Shown piece by piece: positions 34,901-46,007 of a DNA stretch of 64,000 nt (its first letter is position 1; each line of letters begins with the position of its first letter). The position numbers were made by a program, and so were the translations under genes. The stretch comes from Chaetorhynchus papuensis (Eukaryota; Chordata; Aves; Passeriformes; Rhipiduridae). Below the pieces are notes generated by a model. That model had not been told where the DNA came from, did no database searches, and was given only the letters and a program-made list of their open reading frames with translations. The stretch is taken from the NCBI GenBank assembly GCA_013396525.1, contig VWYX01001300.1:1-64000 (forward strand). The letters run 5' to 3'.

Positions 34901-37900
34901 TTAGGAAACAGAGAGAGATGTTGGAACCCCATCAGTACTGTGGAGGCTAATTTCAGCAGTGTTATTCACCTTCAAAATATTGACATCTTAATTTTCCTCT
35001 TAAAAACCTTCTTAAAAGCATGTCTGAAATCCTGGTCATAATTCCAATTATTTGTAGCACAAGAGACCCAGCATTCCTTCCTGTGCTACTTCTTTTATAA
35101 CCTTTGTCCCGTGGAGTGGTTTTCCCCTCTTCTAATTGCTACCTGATGCTATATTGGATTTGGCATCTTTTATCTCTGCTGCTGCTGCTGCCCAAAGGTC
35201 TGGCAGGTGCCTTTGCTTCCTCAGCAGCAGCTCAGGAAGAAGGAACTGCTGCTTTCTACACAGTTCTGTAGAGAGTTCCCTCATATTCCCACAATGGATC
35301 TAATTGGTTGCTTCTGTGATATTAAAAAGTTGTTTTGATCCCCTTTTTAATATTGCCAGATGTGCTTGTCAGAGTTGTCACAGTTGGTAGGTTTTGGGGG
35401 TAGAGTTTCATCTTTCTTTATTCTAAGTTACTTTGGGATTTTTATTGGTAATTTGGGGTGGGTAGAGGGAAGCTTCACTATCTAGAGTGGGCCAGTGGCT
35501 AGTATCACTGCTGGGAGGTGATGGAAAAATGAATTATGATTTATTGGGGCTCCTAGGTCTGTTATGTGACTGTATAATCTTTAATATCATTATTTAATCA
35601 TTGCTTTCTGTGAAAGAGAAAGGCAGCTAAATTGAGACATGCTTTACATTTCCATTATGTGGTATTTGAGTGGATGGTTTCTCCCCCGGCCTTTTTTGTT
35701 GGATAGGAGGAGACACAGCTTGAGAGAAGTATGTATGGAAAATACACACAGCACCTGCAATGTTATGATTACAAAAACAAGCCTGTAAGTCAGCTCAGAA
35801 AGTGAAAGTCTCTTTCCCAGAATGAACTTTGTCTGTGTGCAATGCACAGCACAGTAAATATCATGTATGTTTTAGGTGTATTGAGCATGACACTTTTACC
35901 AGCTTATCTTATGGTATCCAGCTCTGTAATAGAATTAACTTTGAGTACACAGCCACGAAATCCTGCAAAGGAGGGAACCTAAGGTCACTTTGGCAAGCTC
36001 AGTCTCTTTCCTTTTCCCCTTTTATAAAACTACTGTTTGGTTTTATTATTTCTAACTCATGTAACTTGGAATTGAACAACATATCCCTTTTTTAGAATGG
36101 CTGTAGAGTGGCTTTTGAGTGAGGGAGTGTGTGGAGGTGTGGGTGAGAGGGTAAGATACCATTATTTGCCCAGCTGGGAATTCTCTTACCCTAATCATAC
36201 CCCAAGCACTCCAGAGTCCCAATTCACATGGAAGCTAATGAGCAGTACTGTTTTGGGGACTTTTCCAGCTCCTCTGAAAATGGCTTGTGAGTAGTCACTT
36301 TATTCAACTCTTGCCTTGAAAGATGAAGCTCTGTGTGTTAGCTTGAGGACTGTGGTGGTGTTTGTTTGTTGGTTTTTGTTTTTTTTTCTTGGAACATTTT
36401 AGAAATTCCTTGTTAAGAAATAATGTTGAAGTAAAGCTGCTTAAAGCAATCTATTTGAAGGCTTTCTAAGACAAATGCTTAAAAAATTTTAGTCACATGC
36501 TAAGCATATGAGGCCTTGCTATGTGGTTAATTAACTGGAGCCAGAAATTTGGTCAGTCATATGACACACGTACTACTTCAATAGTTTAGCAGTGCTTTCT
36601 TCTGTTATACATTTATCTTGGATATGTTGAACTATCTTGAGATGAAAACAACTTCCTCTTGCATCCTTAAACACAGAGTGAAAGCATTACACTATTTCCA
36701 AAGGTGTGTTGATCTCCCAGAAAGGGGTAAAGTACTTAACTAATGATAGCATGCTTCAGAGCACCTCTAAGATAGGTAATACATGTTTTATAAAAGCACT
36801 TCTGCCTCTCTAGTCCATTTAACTGTGTTTCAGTGGACTTAAATCTTGTTACTATTGTCCTCATTAGTAAGCTGTATGTGATTGCAAATGTGTGACTCAA
36901 GATGTATTTGCTAAACAATGCTGAGCTTCTGGAATAATTTTTCTAACCTATAGTAAATAATGTAATGTGTTATTTGCATGTTATATTCTGTTTGAGTGAA
37001 GCATTGTAGTAGCTTGACACAGCAGGTGGAGACAGAGCTGTCTGTCCTGGAGTTCATAGTCTAGATGGTGAGTGACAGAACATCCAGGGGATTTATTTAC
37101 CTTGGCTGTCAGAAGTGATTTGTGCAGCTCATGTAAATTGTGGTAGAACTCTGAAAAAAATTGGAAAGTAAGAAGAACTTGTCATGTTCTTCAAGTTGCT
37201 AACACTGACTTAACGGCCTAAAGAATTTGAATATTTGGATATGTTGAATATGGAAAAAAACTACATGTCTGTGACTAAAATGATTTGTATTTATCTTCAG
37301 AGCAGTTTAGCCACTGAACAATATTGAGTATCCAGGAAAAGGATAGGGAAAGTTGTTATTAATGACATGTAGGGGTGGTAGAAGTTATTTTGAGTTACTC
37401 AGATGCAGTGAAGTATTGAAGCCATATGCTGATGTACTTAAAGTCTGAAGGGTGTCTTGCAACCAACATGGAAGCTGAAAAGCAAACTTGACCTTTGCCA
37501 TCCTAAGGCTATCCAAGACATTTACTGGGGTGCACTGTGAGTACAGAAGGTAGGCACTCAGACTGTGGGTGTGGCACCATTCTCTTTCTTGTAAGCACCT
37601 AGATTTTTAGGTACTAGATAATCACCAATCATTCCCCTTTAAAATAAAAATGTGGACTCTGTCATTATTTTATAGTGTAACTATGGACTCGCTTACAACT
37701 CTGTAAACTTAAGGTGGTGTATGTGTATTGCCACTCTCTTTCCATCCCCCCACTGAGACTGAACAGTTACTGTTGATGGTAGGGGTGGTTTTTGTGGTGG
37801 TTGTTCCTTGGTTGGTTGGGCTCGGGTTTTTTTGTTTGTTTTTAATTTACAATACCATTTATTTTCTAACAGTTCTTCTGTTGGAAGCGCGCTGCCACGG

Positions 37901-39259
37901 AGGCGCTGCTGTGCATATATCACAATTGGAATGATATGCATCTTCATTGGTGTTGGATTAACTGTGAGTGATATTCCATGATGAACTTGCAACTGTGGGC
38001 AGGGGTGTCTGTGTTCAAAAAGTTCTCTTAGTTGACCAACTCTTCTTTACCCAGCATTTGAGTAAACCTTCCTAAATTGGCATGGTTTTTGTCATCTCTT
38101 TTAAAACTGTAGACTTAATAATCTGATTTAGCCAGAAAAATGTAATTTTTTTCGTAAAAAAAAAAAAAAAGGTATTCTGACACTTTGAGAATCTCTTCTT
38201 TCTGATGTTAAATTTGACTCTTCATCTCTGCAGTTTTATGAAAAATGGTTCATTTCACTGTAGAAATACTGGAACATCTTGCTCTTGCTAGAGCTCTCAA
38301 AACTTCCAGGTTTCCAGAAATACATGTTGCTGTATAGCCAGAAATATAAGTTCCACTGCAGTAGAGGTGAATGGGATTCCAAGTGCTAAAATATGTGTGT
38401 CTTTGTAATTTGTACAAGCTGTAAGGAGTAAAACCAGTTAATAAGCTATTTACAAATTAAAAGGCTCACCTTGTTGTTACTCTGTTCTGAGGAAAGCTAT
38501 CTGGCTTACCAGTATCTCATATGGGTTACTAGAGCCCACGTTCTACCTGGGAATCCCAGAAAAGTTCATGCAAGGAAATACCTCCAGTGAATTCATATGT
38601 GTAATCCTCATTATGCCTCAAACTTGCATTTTAACTTGAATAATTATTTATGTGTGAGCTTATATGAGTTATGAAGGATTTTCCAGGTTCCCCAATAGAA
38701 AAAAAAAAAAGCCAGCCAGAAATAAAAACAGTGAGAGACAGATTTATTTTCCTTTTTTTTATGACCTTACTGAATTTGAAAACTATGTGAAAACATTTCT
38801 CCATGAGGTTTGTCCAGAGGCTTGTGTAGCCTCCATCCTTGGAGTTATTTGGGATCTAACTGGGTTAAAACCCTGAACAACTTGGACTGACCTCAGAGTT
38901 GACCCTGCTTTGACTGGGGAGTTGGCACTAGAGGTCTCCTGATCTTCCTTTCAAGCTCAATTATCCTATGGCTATGTAAAATTAAGCCAATAAAATACCC
39001 AATTTACCCTTATCAGAGTTGAAAAGGTGCTGAAACGCTTCTCCTTAATATAACTTGCTCTTCCCTGAAGAACAGAGAGTGCTGTATGTTTGACACTGCT
39101 GTTTTCTCTTTTTAGGTCGGTACACAAGATTTCGCCAGGCGATTTCACGCAACATATGTTTCTTGGGCTGTTGCTTATCTCTTAGGTTTAATCTGCCTCA
39201 TTCGAGCCTGCTACTGGGGAGCCATTAAAGTCAGCTATCCAGAGCACAGTTTTGCATAG
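16557..39259 (+). CDS. PIP4P2: Type 2 phosphatidylinositol 4,5-bisphosphate 4-phosphatase (TMEM55A), seven coding exons
   Basis: PIP4P2 is a late endosomal/lysosomal membrane protein reported to remove the 4-phosphate of PI(4,5)P2. Joining 16557-16662, 22538-22686, 24069-24175, 25899-26022, 31845-31897, 37873-37963 and 39116-39259 gives 774 bases, 257 residues plus stop, the length of the human protein as I recall it. All introns are GT-AG and all phases agree. Visible in order: an acidic dileucine sorting motif ERSPLL (residues 8-13), PPPY (39-42), Cys pairs C58/C61 and C78/C81, a Cys-rich core (C99, C101, C103, C107, C116, C121), a second pair set C154/C157 and C174/C177 (zinc-ribbon-like), and two membrane segments at about 196-211 and 225-243. 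The tail is SYPEHSFA. Oddity: residue 113 is Lys where the family motif C107-x5-R has Arg. The start has a strong Kozak context (GCAGCCATGG). The paralogue PIP4P1 is excluded by the close match to PIP4P2 throughout. Confidence 0.97.
16663..22537 (+). other. PIP4P2: PIP4P2 intron 1
   Basis: 5875 bases, GT at 16663-16664 and AG at 22536-22537. The first part continues the CpG island; the rest is AT-rich. It contains G/T-rich low-complexity tracts (about 17550-17575, 19470-19550) and no transposon or exon that I can recognise. Short ORFs inside have no supporting features. Confidence 0.85.
22538..22686 (+). CDS. PIP4P2: PIP4P2 coding exon 2
   Basis: Completes codon 36 (Ala) and encodes residues 37-85, with PPPY (39-42), Cys pair C58/C61 and Cys pair C78/C81. 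The acceptor is a NAGNAG (CAGCAG, 22535-22540). Use of the first AG gives SPRAELPPPY, as in the human protein; use of the second would drop Ala36. The donor is ACG/GTAAAA at 22687. Confidence 0.95.
24069..24175 (+). CDS. PIP4P2: PIP4P2 coding exon 3, with the CX5R-motif region
   Basis: Encodes residues 86-120 plus two bases of codon 121. It holds the cysteine-rich core RCQCNCLLICKDTSRKIGC. The reported nucleophile Cys107 is encoded at 24132-24134. Position 113, the arginine of CX5R in mammals, is encoded by AAA (24150-24152), a lysine. Residue 100 is Gln where human has Pro, as I recall it. The acceptor TTGTTTAG and the donor CTG/GTAAGA are both canonical. Confidence 0.95.
24176..25898 (+). 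other. PIP4P2: PIP4P2 intron 3
   Basis: 1723 bases, GT-AG, without recognised repeat or gene. Intron 2, which lies between exons 2 and 3 (22687-24068, 1382 bases), carries a G/T-rich tract with a long T run at about 23697-23740 and otherwise nothing notable. Confidence 0.85.
25899..26022 (+). CDS. PIP4P2: PIP4P2 coding exon 4
   Basis: Completes Cys121 and encodes residues 122-162: the RRIITLGPVMLIPEEQPAQP segment, a proline/glutamine linker, and the first half of the second zinc-ribbon-like Cys set (C154, C157). The acceptor TTAATGCAG has a modest pyrimidine tract. The donor CTT/GTAAGT is near-consensus. Confidence 0.95.
26023..31844 (+). other. PIP4P2: PIP4P2 intron 4, with an antisense ERV LTR
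   Basis: 5822 bases. The main content is an ERVL-type LTR in antisense orientation at 26902-27490. The remainder has G/T-rich tracts (about 28576-28600, 29250-29285, 29478-29505) and an A15-like run near 30570-30583. The 120-codon open frame at 30793-31155 has no recognisable domain and is treated as chance. Confidence 0.8.
26902..27490 (-). mobile_element. Solo LTR of a GGERVL-like (class III) endogenous retrovirus
   Basis: The minus strand reads TGTCCTGGATTCAGCTGGGA at its start (right end, 27490) and finishes in CTTAACCCCAGCC-complementary sequence at the left, matching my recollection of the avian ERVL LTR family, which begins TGTCCTGGTTTCAGC and ends in GGCTGGGGTTAAACCACGACA. Internal landmarks also agree: the reverse complement of CCAAAGGGATATTCCATACCAT at about 27243-27265, an AT-rich (ATT)n block seen in + as AATAATAAT at 27080-27092, and an ATTAAA poly(A)-type signal complementary to 27037-27042. 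The flanking five bases are GATGC (left) and GGTGT (right), a possible decayed target duplication. The 146-codon + strand ORF at 27040-27480 is inside this LTR. Confidence 0.85.
31845..31897 (+). CDS. PIP4P2: PIP4P2 coding exon 5
   Basis: A 53-base exon encoding residues 163-179 plus two bases of codon 180: WMELRFNTLAKCPHCKK. It supplies the second Cys pair (C174, C177) of the zinc-ribbon-like unit begun in exon 4. The acceptor follows a long T tract (TTTTTTTTTTCTTTTTACAG). The donor is AAT/GTAAGT. Confidence 0.95.
31898..37872 (+). other. PIP4P2: PIP4P2 intron 5
   Basis: 5975 bases, GT-AG. No transposon is recognised. Contents: G/T-rich tracts on the sense strand (about 32463-32498, 36355-36390, 37780-37845), one A/C-rich tract (about 33175-33220), and five CTG units at 35176-35190. 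Confidence 0.8.
37873..37963 (+). CDS. PIP4P2: PIP4P2 coding exon 6, first membrane segment
   Basis: Completes Ile180 and encodes residues 181-210. After the basic SALPRRRCC stretch comes the hydrophobic segment AYITIGMICIFIGVGL, the first transmembrane helix. The acceptor is TTTCTAACAG, the donor ACT/GTGAGT. Confidence 0.95.
38780..38978 (+). mobile_element. CR1 LINE 3' fragment in PIP4P2 intron 6
   Basis: About 200 diverged bases show the CR1 3' order in the sense direction: TTGTCCAGAGGCTTGTGTAG (compare the common TTGTCCAGAGAGGTTGTGGA), CTCCATCCTTGGAG, TGACCCTGCTTTGACTGGGG, then GTTGGCACTAGAGGTCTCCTGA, ending in a degraded TATCCTATGGCTATG terminal repeat. It lies between exons 6 and 7, inside intron 6 (37964-39115), which otherwise holds A-rich runs at 38156-38170 and 38700-38710. 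Confidence 0.8.
39116..39259 (+). CDS. PIP4P2: PIP4P2 coding exon 7, second membrane segment and stop
   Basis: Encodes residues 211-257 and the TAG stop at 39257-39259. VGTQDFARRFHATY forms the luminal/cytosolic loop, SWAVAYLLGLICLIRACYW the second transmembrane helix, and the tail ends SYPEHSFA. The acceptor is CTCTTTTTAG. Confidence 0.95.
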   Translation, partial: VGTQDFARRFHATYVSWAVAYLLGLICLIRACYWGAIKVSYPEHSFA

Positions 39260-40735
39260 AGAAATTGTTAGGTTATAGATGAACATCTAGTAGTTCTGGA
39301 TATTACATCTTGGACACTTTTAAAACCTTTCCTGTAAGGATTCCATTCTGTTCAAAGTAGCTTAAAGACTGGGGGTCTCTAAGAACCAATGTTCATTGCA
39401 CTACATAATATGCAAATAGTTTGTTTTGCTGCTAGATTCCCTAGCTCTGATACTAAAGCTGTGTTTACATGTTCATAACTCTGTCTTTATAGGCGTTGAA
39501 TTTTATTTCAACAGACAGTATTAAGTTTTACATTTCCTTTGTTATGTTAAAATCCGTCTGCCATTTTTCTAGATAATCATAAGAATTCAAAAGCAAGAGT
39601 GTTTATAAGTGTTTCTACAGTAGCTTCACATTTGTACTTAACATTTTAACTAAAATTATATTCAAGTGGCTTGCTTTAAAACCTAAGCAATAAGCATTTT
39701 GCTTGAACTGCTTTACTGCATCTTTTGCCTAAGATCATAGTGACCTTATTCAGGAAATGAAAGTTGTGCGTGTTTAAAAGACTGACACTGTTGCTAGAGA
39801 GACATTTGTAAACACTGTATGCTTGGAGATTTTCAGGTAGAGAGATGCTATTTTGGTAGTCCAGTTAAATTTCCATTTATCCAGGATTGGATTTCAGTTA
39901 GGATAAATGCTTTCTCCTCAAGGATCCTGGGACTGAGGTTTTGGTTTTGGTTTGTTTCGGTTTTTTCGTTGCTTTGGGTTTTTGGTTTTTTTTTTTTTTT
40001 TTAAACTGGCAAATCCTAAAAGCCATGCTCGGATTATGGAACTTAACTCTGGTTATTCATACAAGTTCCTTTACAGGGTCTAAGGGAAGCATTTCATATG
40101 ACTTGGTTTGTTAATACTTCAGTGTCACGTAGATGACAATAAGATGGTGATGGGTTGCCTCTTACTTTCCTCTGATCACATCAGATTTTCCCTGCTTGGG
40201 AGAGTTATGACACTGGTCACTGCAAAGGGAGACACTGTAAATTCTCATTAACTGCTGTAGTAAGGAAATGAGTAAACTATTACTTGGACCATTCCATCAA
40301 AGTACATCTTGTCAATTTAGCACTGACTTGCCAAGAGAATACGGAAACAGAAAGTTTTTTCTAATGATGTATTCACAAAGGATTGAGGGACCAGTTCTTG
40401 CACTGCCCATCTTTATAATTTTAAACAAGTTTTTGCTAAATTCAGAAGGAATGTCCTGAGTGATTTAGACGACTGTAGTAATTTAGATATTGGGGTCAGA
40501 TGGGTAAATTAATATGGATGTTTCAGGGATACATGTAATTTAAATTATCTATGTTCCTGCTAAGTCAAAATGATATTCGGATAAGGATTTTGGAGCACAA
40601 TAAATGTAAATGATCAAACTGTAAATGATCTGTCTTTGTATGATGCTAAATGTATAAAAGCAGTAGCTCAGGATTACAATGTACCTTTTACAAATAAACT
40701 AATAAAGAAATAAAGATTATTATTCAAACTTAAAT
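39260..40735 (+). other. PIP4P2: PIP4P2 3' untranslated region
   Basis: AT-rich sequence from the stop codon to the probable poly(A) site, about 1.5 kb. It carries a G/T-rich tract with a T run at about 39935-40003. Short open frames inside are chance. The end point is inferred from the poly(A) signal cluster; a longer form ending after 41621 is possible. Confidence 0.75.
40605..40735 (+). terminator. PIP4P2: PIP4P2 polyadenylation region
   Basis: Three AATAAA hexamers occur within 22 bases: 40693-40698, 40701-40706 and 40709-40714. Upstream there are five TGTA motifs, the kind bound by cleavage factor Im, at 40605, 40620, 40637, 40651 and 40680; the first two belong to an 11-base direct repeat TGTAAATGATC. 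T-rich sequence follows. The combination predicts an efficient cleavage site at about 40720-40740. Confidence 0.8.
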
Positions 40736-41615
40736 ATATTTTGTTATTTATATAAAAATAAAAATGCATAAGTGGATGAATTTCCTAGTGTGATACAGGA
40801 ACCACAAAGGTATTGTACACCAAAGGTGAGCTCTGCATTTTTGCCAAATGGCAGCCTCAGGAATATAAGAGAGCAATAATAAATTGCTATTAGCTTGATG
40901 TTTTAGGAAGAAGGAATAAGTAAATAAGGGATGAAATCACAGTTGGGATTATATTTTCTTTAGTCAATGGCTTATTGATGGATTAAAATACTCCCTTCTT
41001 TTCCTAGTACTTTTTACATTCCTTCACTGTTGGGATTTGCTGTACTCACTTTCATTTGAACCTATGAATACTGGTACTATGAATTCCTGGTACTTTGTGT
41101 TTCAAAATCTTGCCTGTGCTCCACATTGTGAAATGAAGTAGGCTGGGGCTGTACAGAAAATCATCCACTGCTTTTGTAACTTCAGTGAGGGTGGCAGTGG
41201 CAGTGGGAGGGGGCTGTTATCTTAATGTTATCTTAATGAATCAAAGGAATTAGTACTTTTCTCCACTGCATTAAACTGTACTTTATTTCCTGTCTTGTGT
41301 TTCTCCTTTTTCATCTCTACCTTTTTCAGCAGAAAGGATGATACATGGACATACTCACTTTTTTCTGGATCAGGGTGCTAGCACAGTGTTTGCTACTACT
41401 TCCTTTTGCAAAGTAAGACACGGTAGTTATTTCTGTAAAATATGTCATTACATTTCAACCATTGCTGGGTACATAGCTGGTGAAAAGATCACAATTCTGA
41501 GAAATTTAATGGTAGAATCTGGCCTTTACAAGGGACTCAAATGGATGGGGCCATTGATGAAGCAGGCTTGTTTGTAGACAGTTGTGATATTCTGTGCTGA
41601 ACTATGTATCAATCC

Positions 41616-41621
41616 AATAAA
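41616..41621 (+). terminator. Possible distal poly(A) signal
   Basis: AATAAA in the context ATCCAATAAACTTCTCTG, followed by an A9 run at 41641. It might serve a longer PIP4P2 3' end, but there is no transcript evidence in the sequence. Confidence 0.35.
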
Positions 41622-44600
41622 CTTCTCTGAACTTTAAATGAAAAAAAAATCCTGTCCTGTGCATATGGACCACTAGAAAAACTTTCAGGTTTTATAGCCA
41701 CTCATTGTTTTTGCTGACTTTCATCGCCTTTTCCTTAAGGTATTTATTTTTGTGTTCAGTATGGAAAGGAGTTATTCAAATTCATGATTAAGGACCTCTG
41801 CACTTTGAGGTTTTAGTTCCCCCCCTCCCTGCTCTCCTTCCACTCCTTTCCACCAAAGAGCTTTTATACAAACTGTGTGTCCTTGACTAGGAAGCATTTC
41901 AGACCTTAAACTGTGTTTAATTTTCTAAGTATAAACCTACTGATGAATAAGTCTTTTACTGATTTTATTTGTACCCGCCATACATGTTGATACATTCTCT
42001 TATGAGACCAAGAGGGTAGTGTTTCTGAAAATCAGGTTATCAGGAGATCTTAGTCACAAGCAGCATGTTGAAAGAAGCTAGGACCTTTCAAATCAGCCTG
42101 ATAAGAAATTCAGTATGGAGTGCTTGGAGAAGATGCTGGAGCAGCTGTGGAGTCATTTGTGGTTATTGCTGAGAAATGGATGTTGTCTTTCAGTGTATGC
42201 TTTTATAAACAGAGGGACTGCTGGAGCAACAGCTTCATATGAAGTGCTAGGAAATCTTTGTAAATAACTTTAAGGACTTGAATAATAAATAGGTTAGTAG
42301 CAGCAAGATGATTTGTCATGTTAGATATCCCACTGCCTTTTCCAACAGCAAAAATTCCACACTGAATGAAGCATGTACTCCAAAAATATCTTTGAAATGT
42401 TCTTCTAAGCAAGCTTGAGAAACACATCAGTAAAATTATTCAAATATAGTGATTATCAAAATGGGAAGATGTGGCAAGCCATGCATACCAGCTTTTTGGA
42501 AATACTTAATATGTTTGTCAAGTTAGTATGCTGTTTATCCATTATAATTCCAGCTATTAAAAACTGAAAGCAAGTTGAGTGACTGCATGAAATTAATTAA
42601 TCCTGTTTTCCTACTTAATTTCCTTATGTGTCACTTGGATTAACAGTGCCAGGGACTGAATTTTACCTTTCAAAAAATCCGTTGTGGAAAAATAGATCAG
42701 TTGGAGAAATGGGTATCACTAAATTAGTTGGAATAGAAAATTCTAACTGTAATTTTTAGTATAACGTGTAGTATTTGAAAGCTCTTGTAGTAAATCCCCC
42801 TTCATACTAAAAATTAGTCTCTTTACAGGGGAGTTACAAACCATGTTTGTCTCAGTAGCCAGATGAAACTGTCCCCCTTCCTCAGCCTTCCAGCTGTGCC
42901 TATGCCAGGACTCAGCAGCAGAGTTGTACTGAAGGAGTATGAGCAGCTGCACTGTACACCCATCACTGCAGGGCAGGACCCTGCTTGGGAACAACCTTGA
43001 AAGTGCCTCCTTAATTCAGATTTCTTTCTGTGGTTTTATGGGTACTGTCGACCTGCAGCAGATTGCATGAAGGTGAAGGAGCAGAAGGCTGGATGGAGGT
43101 CATGAAGGAGAGGGGAGAGAGGAACTTAATCCGATTTAAGTTATTTGCAGGATTTTTGTTATGGATATTTGAGTGAACAAGAAAAGAATATCTAGGCTCA
43201 GTTTACTACAGCTTTAACCACAAAGGGGCTTTTATTTTAGAACAATAAAGCTACTTGTTAGCCTGATTAGCCAGCAACTCATCGTGTTACACTTCACTGG
43301 AACCTGGGAGAGTTTACCAGTGAGGTATCCCTGTATCACTTCCTCTGCTTTTATATTCATTTGCAGGCATTCATGTTGGCTGGTTTTGTGAAAAAAAAAA
43401 GGACATGATCGTAACAGACTTTGGATCTGGACCTGGATAGTGGATTTTATGGATCTTTTTACAAGTTCATTTGAAAGAACTGTGTTCAGCTAAATCTTGC
43501 CAACAAAAGTAACAGATATGACTACGGACTGGAAACTAATCCAGATGACAAGATATATGTTATTGCAATGACTTAGTAAAATGATTATCAAGTGGGTCAA
43601 GGAACACTTATAAGCAATGGCTAAAAGATAAAGCTTGATGAGATACATAGGGTCATAAGGACAGTTGCATACTAGCATTTTATCCAATTACAGCATATCA
43701 TGTAATGGAGAAACAACAATTTATTTCAAAGTAAATTTAATAGTAGCTCTTTTGCATGAATTTATATAAATTTGTAATGACATGGTTATAGTTCCAGCTT
43801 ACGTAGATTTATGTGCATTGCTTAATGTCTAAAGCCACCCCAAACAACTGGAGAAGGGAATAGGAGACTGAGGTTAGAAAACACCTCTGAGGGCATGCTG
43901 CTTAATTTTTTTTTGCAGTATTTCCTAGGGAGAATGATTTGGCTGATGGAATTTCAGGATTGATTTGAGTTAAATTGTGTGAGAATTTGCTGACAGGCTG
44001 AATGACATACAGCATATTACCCTCATAGAAAGATCTGTCAATTTTTAGTATTTCCAAAGCAATCTTTAAGTTTTCATTGTCCATTAATGAAGTCTCTTAC
44101 CCGTGTATAATATCTTTCTTGTCTTGCTTTCAATTTGTTAAAAAAGTTAGCAAAGTTGCCAAGATAGGAAATAGGTAGAGAATTTTATTTTTATATTATT
44201 TATCTGTGTAGTATTACTGAAGTATATTGGATCTTCTTTAATTTTGTGATGTGATTATCATATTTTTCTTTGCATATCTTCAAATGTTATACCTGTAACT
44301 GATACCACTGTGTGTTGTATCTGCCAGTTTCTCAAGTTAAACTTAGGAAGTAAAATTCTTGCCTATTTAAGGAATGCTTTTACAATGTAAAAATTACTGA
44401 ACATAATTTCTAACTATATCAGAGAGATAAAACATAGAGTATCTTGAAGATGTGAATCTTTAATACAGAATTTCTGTTCAGCAGTAATTTGAAAGGTGTA
44501 ACACATCTCCCAAGAAGCTCTGCAAGCTTGGAGCCCTATGCCCTGAGCAGGTTGTATGGCAAGGAACCCCAAACAGCCACCAGCCAGATGAACCAGCAGA

Positions 44601-45964
44601 CAAAAGAAATTTTCACAAGAGTTCTCTGGCTGTATTTTATTGAAAATGCAGTCACCCAAGGAGTCTTCCTTTCAGAAATCTGGGTCTGACAAACGGGCAT
44701 TCTCTGGTTTTTGGGGTTTTTTCCCCCATCAAAAATTACTCAGTTCACTCTAATCAGTGTGGAAGAGGGCTAAAAAAGTCTATAGTGCTGTTTGTAGTTT
44801 GTGCACCTTTCTTATTTAGGAGTTAGAAAACAATACTTTGCATTCCTTTCAACATAAATGCACACTATTGTTATTTTGATGGACAGATCAATGAACTAGA
44901 AAGCATGCTTTAAAAAATACTTAACTTACCTAATATTTCCAATCTCTGAGCTTTAGTTGTCTCTTATTTTGTTTTTATGCTTATAATGCCAGATATTAAT
45001 CTCTTAGATCAAAATTTTCCACCTCAAAAGTCTCATGTATATTTTCTGTGCCGTTTCAGTTCAAATAGTACTGTTTTGCCAGGAATGAGGACAGAGAAAA
45101 ACTGTTCATGCTGAAATGAAACCACATAGCTCTATACAATTTCAGCTATCCCTGCACCCTGCTTTGGAGCAGTTTGGTAGGATCAGTTGTTGTTTTTAAC
45201 TCTCCTGCTAAGTGATCTGAAATATGGCTGAGTTACAAGACTTAGGAAAAATGTATGCTCTCAGTAGACAGAAGTACCTAAAAACTTCATAATATCTGTT
45301 TTGTACTGGGTATCTGTTTCCTCTGAACTGGTTAAATTGGTGCTTTCATTCTGGAGGTACAGGAAACACACGACTTTCCTGTAATTCCTCCTTCTGTCAT
45401 ACCTGAAAGAAGAAAGGACACCTCCCCCAGTACTGCAGGCTGTTTTGCTGGCAAGTGGGCAACATGAAGGAGGAAAATAAAGTAACGGGCAGTGTCAGGA
45501 TGAAAGAGGAGCATAGAGGGGAACAGTGAGTGATCCAAAACAGAAGCAGGAAGTGCAATCCATGAGAATCAAACCAAGGAATCAAAGCAGAGGAAATCAT
45601 ACTATGGAATCACACAGAGGAAAACACTATCAGGAAACACCTAATAATTTATTAACGACACTAAATTCTGCTTAAACCAACCTTTATGCAGACTGCTACA
45701 TTTGTTTGTGTGTGTCTGTGTGTGGTATGGGATGCCTTTTGGCACACTATCTAGTCCATGAAGGATTGCAGCACCCTTGCAAAGATGCTTTCAGTACTCC
45801 CTTGTCCACGGATCATTATCCACCTGACTTGGCAGCAATAGGACAAGGATGGAGAGAACCTGGGCTATGAGATGGTCTTCTGGCTTTCCTCTTTGACGCC
45901 AATGCTGTCTGCTTCAGCCTGCCTTGTATCAGATCATGGAAGCTGGGAGACCAGCAGCAGCATA

Positions 45965-46007
45965 CATTCCTCTTTGTGATTAACACGTTATTCCTCTTTG
46001 TGATTAA
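45965..46007. repeat. Direct repeat, two copies of 18 bases
   Basis: ATTCCTCTTTGTGATTAA is present at 45965-45982 and identically at 45990-46007, a 25-base period. Perfect identity points to a recent local duplication. Confidence 0.85.
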
